In this document: positions 5,123 through 6,191 of the stretch, in pieces | Numbering within the stretch: position 1 is the first letter of the stretch | How the letters are laid out: the number at the start of each line of letters is the position of its first letter | Origin: Clostridia bacterium | GTDB taxonomy: Bacteria > Bacillota > Clostridia > Oscillospirales > Acutalibacteraceae | Reading direction: 5' to 3' | Assembly (NCBI GenBank): GCA_017454565.1 | Contig: JAFTCS010000105.1 | Span: 1 to 6,191 of the forward strand | DNA: 6,191 nucleotides | The notes under the pieces: model-generated | What the model saw: only the letters and a program-made list of their open reading frames with translations | Database searches by the model: none | What the model was told of the DNA's origin: nothing | Translations under genes and position numbers: made by a program

Positions 5123-6160
5123 TTACCTGTAGTGTCCGCTGCCTGAGCTGTGATTCGAGCTGCCTGAGTGATTGCTGCTTGAAGAATGTGAACGAGATGA
5201 TCTCGGCGGAGGAGGAGGCGGCGGGCTATGATGGGAATGACTTCTGGGCGGCCTTCTGTATGAGCTGTGATGATAGCTGCTTCCGCGTCCGTAATAGCCG
5301 TTGCGGTTGCCGTAGTAGCTGTTATCATCGTAATAGTTGTTGCTGTTGTAGTTGGTGAAATTCCGGGTGTGTCTTTTTATCGACTTTGATATTGCCGAAA
5401 TTACTATTATCAGAACAATAAAGCCGATAACACCGAAAATCAACCAGCTTGGTATTTTGCTGAAAAAGCTTGATACCTCATTAAAGGAAATGTTATTGTT
5501 CTTCCGAGGCGGAGGTGCATAATCATCGTATGTGTTGTTTGCATTGTCATAGGTGTTGGTGTGCTGGTAGTTGTTTACATAGCCCTGAGTCTTTATCTCC
5601 TCGATCCCGTTGAGGACGCCCAGCTTCACCGAGTCGGGGTAGATGGGCTCGCTGCTCTTTGGCAGTTTCTGGTACATTGTGTTCAGGATACGATTTCTTT
5701 TGGTGTCGGTGAATATGGTATCGGCATTGTTGGAAGTTCTTATGTAATCGTAGGCGGGTGAATAACCCTCAAAATCAAGATAAATGAACACTGTGTCTGA
5801 GGAGCTGCCGAACAGTGCCGATATACATTCGTTGGTAAAGTTTACCGTTTCGTCATCTGTTCTGTAATTGCCGCCGATAAATATTGCGATATTCAGATTG
5901 AGATAGTCGGCTGTGCTCTGGAGCTTCTCCCATATTTCTCTTTCGGCGTTATCGGGAAGGATCTCCGCTTCGTCCTTGAAAAATGCTCGTGTATCGCGGT
6001 ACTTGCTCTCAACGGAGGCTGTAATGTCTGTACCGCGGTAGCTGAAACTGGTTCTGGGCGTAACAGGGCTTGCGGCATAAGCTGCGGTGCTGAAAATAAC
6101 AGTCACCAGCATGCAGACTGCCAAGATCGAAAGAATTATCCTGCGTTTGATGGCTACCAC
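5123..6160 (-). CDS. Secreted, membrane-anchored TPM-domain protein with His/Ser/Tyr-rich tail
   Basis: A 345-residue protein if counted from GTG at 6160. A signal peptide (KRR, hydrophobic core, AYAA near residue 30) leads to a TPM domain at about 55-190: FFKDEAEILPDNAEREIWEKL, then LNLNIAIFIGG, and DTVFIYLDFEG followed by YDYIRTS, the usual order of strands and helices in this family (Psb32/YgcG relatives; proposed phosphatase or membrane-protein maintenance roles, not settled). An Asn/Tyr/Asp linker (195-225) precedes one membrane helix (238-259). Residues 262-345 are low complexity: Asn/Tyr/Gly, then Ser/His/Arg/Pro with seven prolines at 313-319, ten histidines, and no Lys or Glu after the juxtamembrane KR. 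The domain should face outside and the tail inside. Many TPM proteins end in a Gly/Ser-rich tail, but this composition is unusual. The true start may be ATC at 6151 (342 residues). Confidence 0.88.
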   Translation of the reverse strand: MVAIKRRIILSILAVCMLVTVIFSTAAYAASPVTPRTSFSYRGTDITASVESKYRDTRAFFKDEAEILPDNAEREIWEKLQSTADYLNLNIAIFIGGNYRTDDETVNFTNECISALFGSSSDTVFIYLDFEGYSPAYDYIRTSNNADTIFTDTKRNRILNTMYQKLPKSSEPIYPDSVKLGVLNGIEEIKTQGYVNNYQHTNTYDNANNTYDDYAPPPRKNNNISFNEVSSFFSKIPSWLIFGVIGFIVLIIVISAISKSIKRHTRNFTNYNSNNYYDDNSYYGNRNGYYGRGSSYHHSSYRRPPRSHSHHSPPPPPPPRSSRSHSSSSNHSGSSNHSSGSGHYR

Positions 6161-6166
6161 TCCTTT
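6160..6166 (-). promoter_or_regulatory. Ribosome binding site of the TPM-domain gene, overlapping the GTG codon
   Basis: AAAGGAG (complement of 6160-6166) is a full Shine-Dalgarno sequence. Its last G is the first base of the GTG at 6160-6158, leaving no spacer. Eight nt further on is ATC (6151-6149), in frame and followed by Lys-Arg-Arg, which is where a normal ATG would be expected. The small peptide gene at 3617-3775 has the same AAAGGAG with the same 8-nt spacing to a true ATG. Confidence 0.75.
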
Positions 6167-6191
6167 CAGAAAAGTGCTTATAGGTCGGTCA

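Overview
The window looks like chromosomal DNA of an anaerobic Gram-positive gut or rumen Firmicute, most likely Ruminococcus or a close relative in the Oscillospiraceae. This is an inference from gene content (class B sortases, lipoproteins with Ser/Glu/Lys-rich spacers, strong AAAGGAG/GGAGG ribosome binding sites, moderate GC) and not from a marker gene.

Left part, + strand (1-3395): three co-directional genes for the cell envelope. The first is the 3' part of a gene whose visible start matches the C-terminal extension of the second (shared KWSAKDDE block), so the two are probably tandem paralogues. The second encodes a complete class B sortase with an unusual layout: lipoprotein signal, Ser/Lys/Glu spacer, catalytic domain with His-Cys-Arg residues, then a 250-residue helical and coiled-coil extension. 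The third, 27 bp further on, encodes a protein with faint resemblance to the MoaB/CinA molybdopterin-binding fold, ending in a membrane helix. A strong bidirectional terminator closes the group at 3499-3546. No sorting-signal substrate is visible.

Middle part (3547-5105): a 52-residue secreted or membrane peptide on the - strand (3617-3775), a terminator-like hairpin, a roughly 73-bp palindromic element with 19-bp imperfect terminal inverted repeats, a small lipocalin-like lipoprotein on the - strand (3977-4411), and a divergent GNAT acetyltransferase of RimJ/RimL type (+ strand). The last two have recognisable back-to-back promoters. A second bidirectional terminator (5066-5105) follows the acetyltransferase.

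Right part (5123-6160, - strand): a secreted, membrane-anchored TPM-domain protein with a His/Ser/Tyr/Asn-rich tail. Its start is odd: the only conventional start codon overlaps the Shine-Dalgarno sequence, while an ATC codon sits at the ideal distance.

Four of the six genes, plus the small peptide, encode exported or membrane proteins, so the window is mainly a cell-surface region. There is no tRNA, rRNA, CRISPR array, transposase or phage gene.
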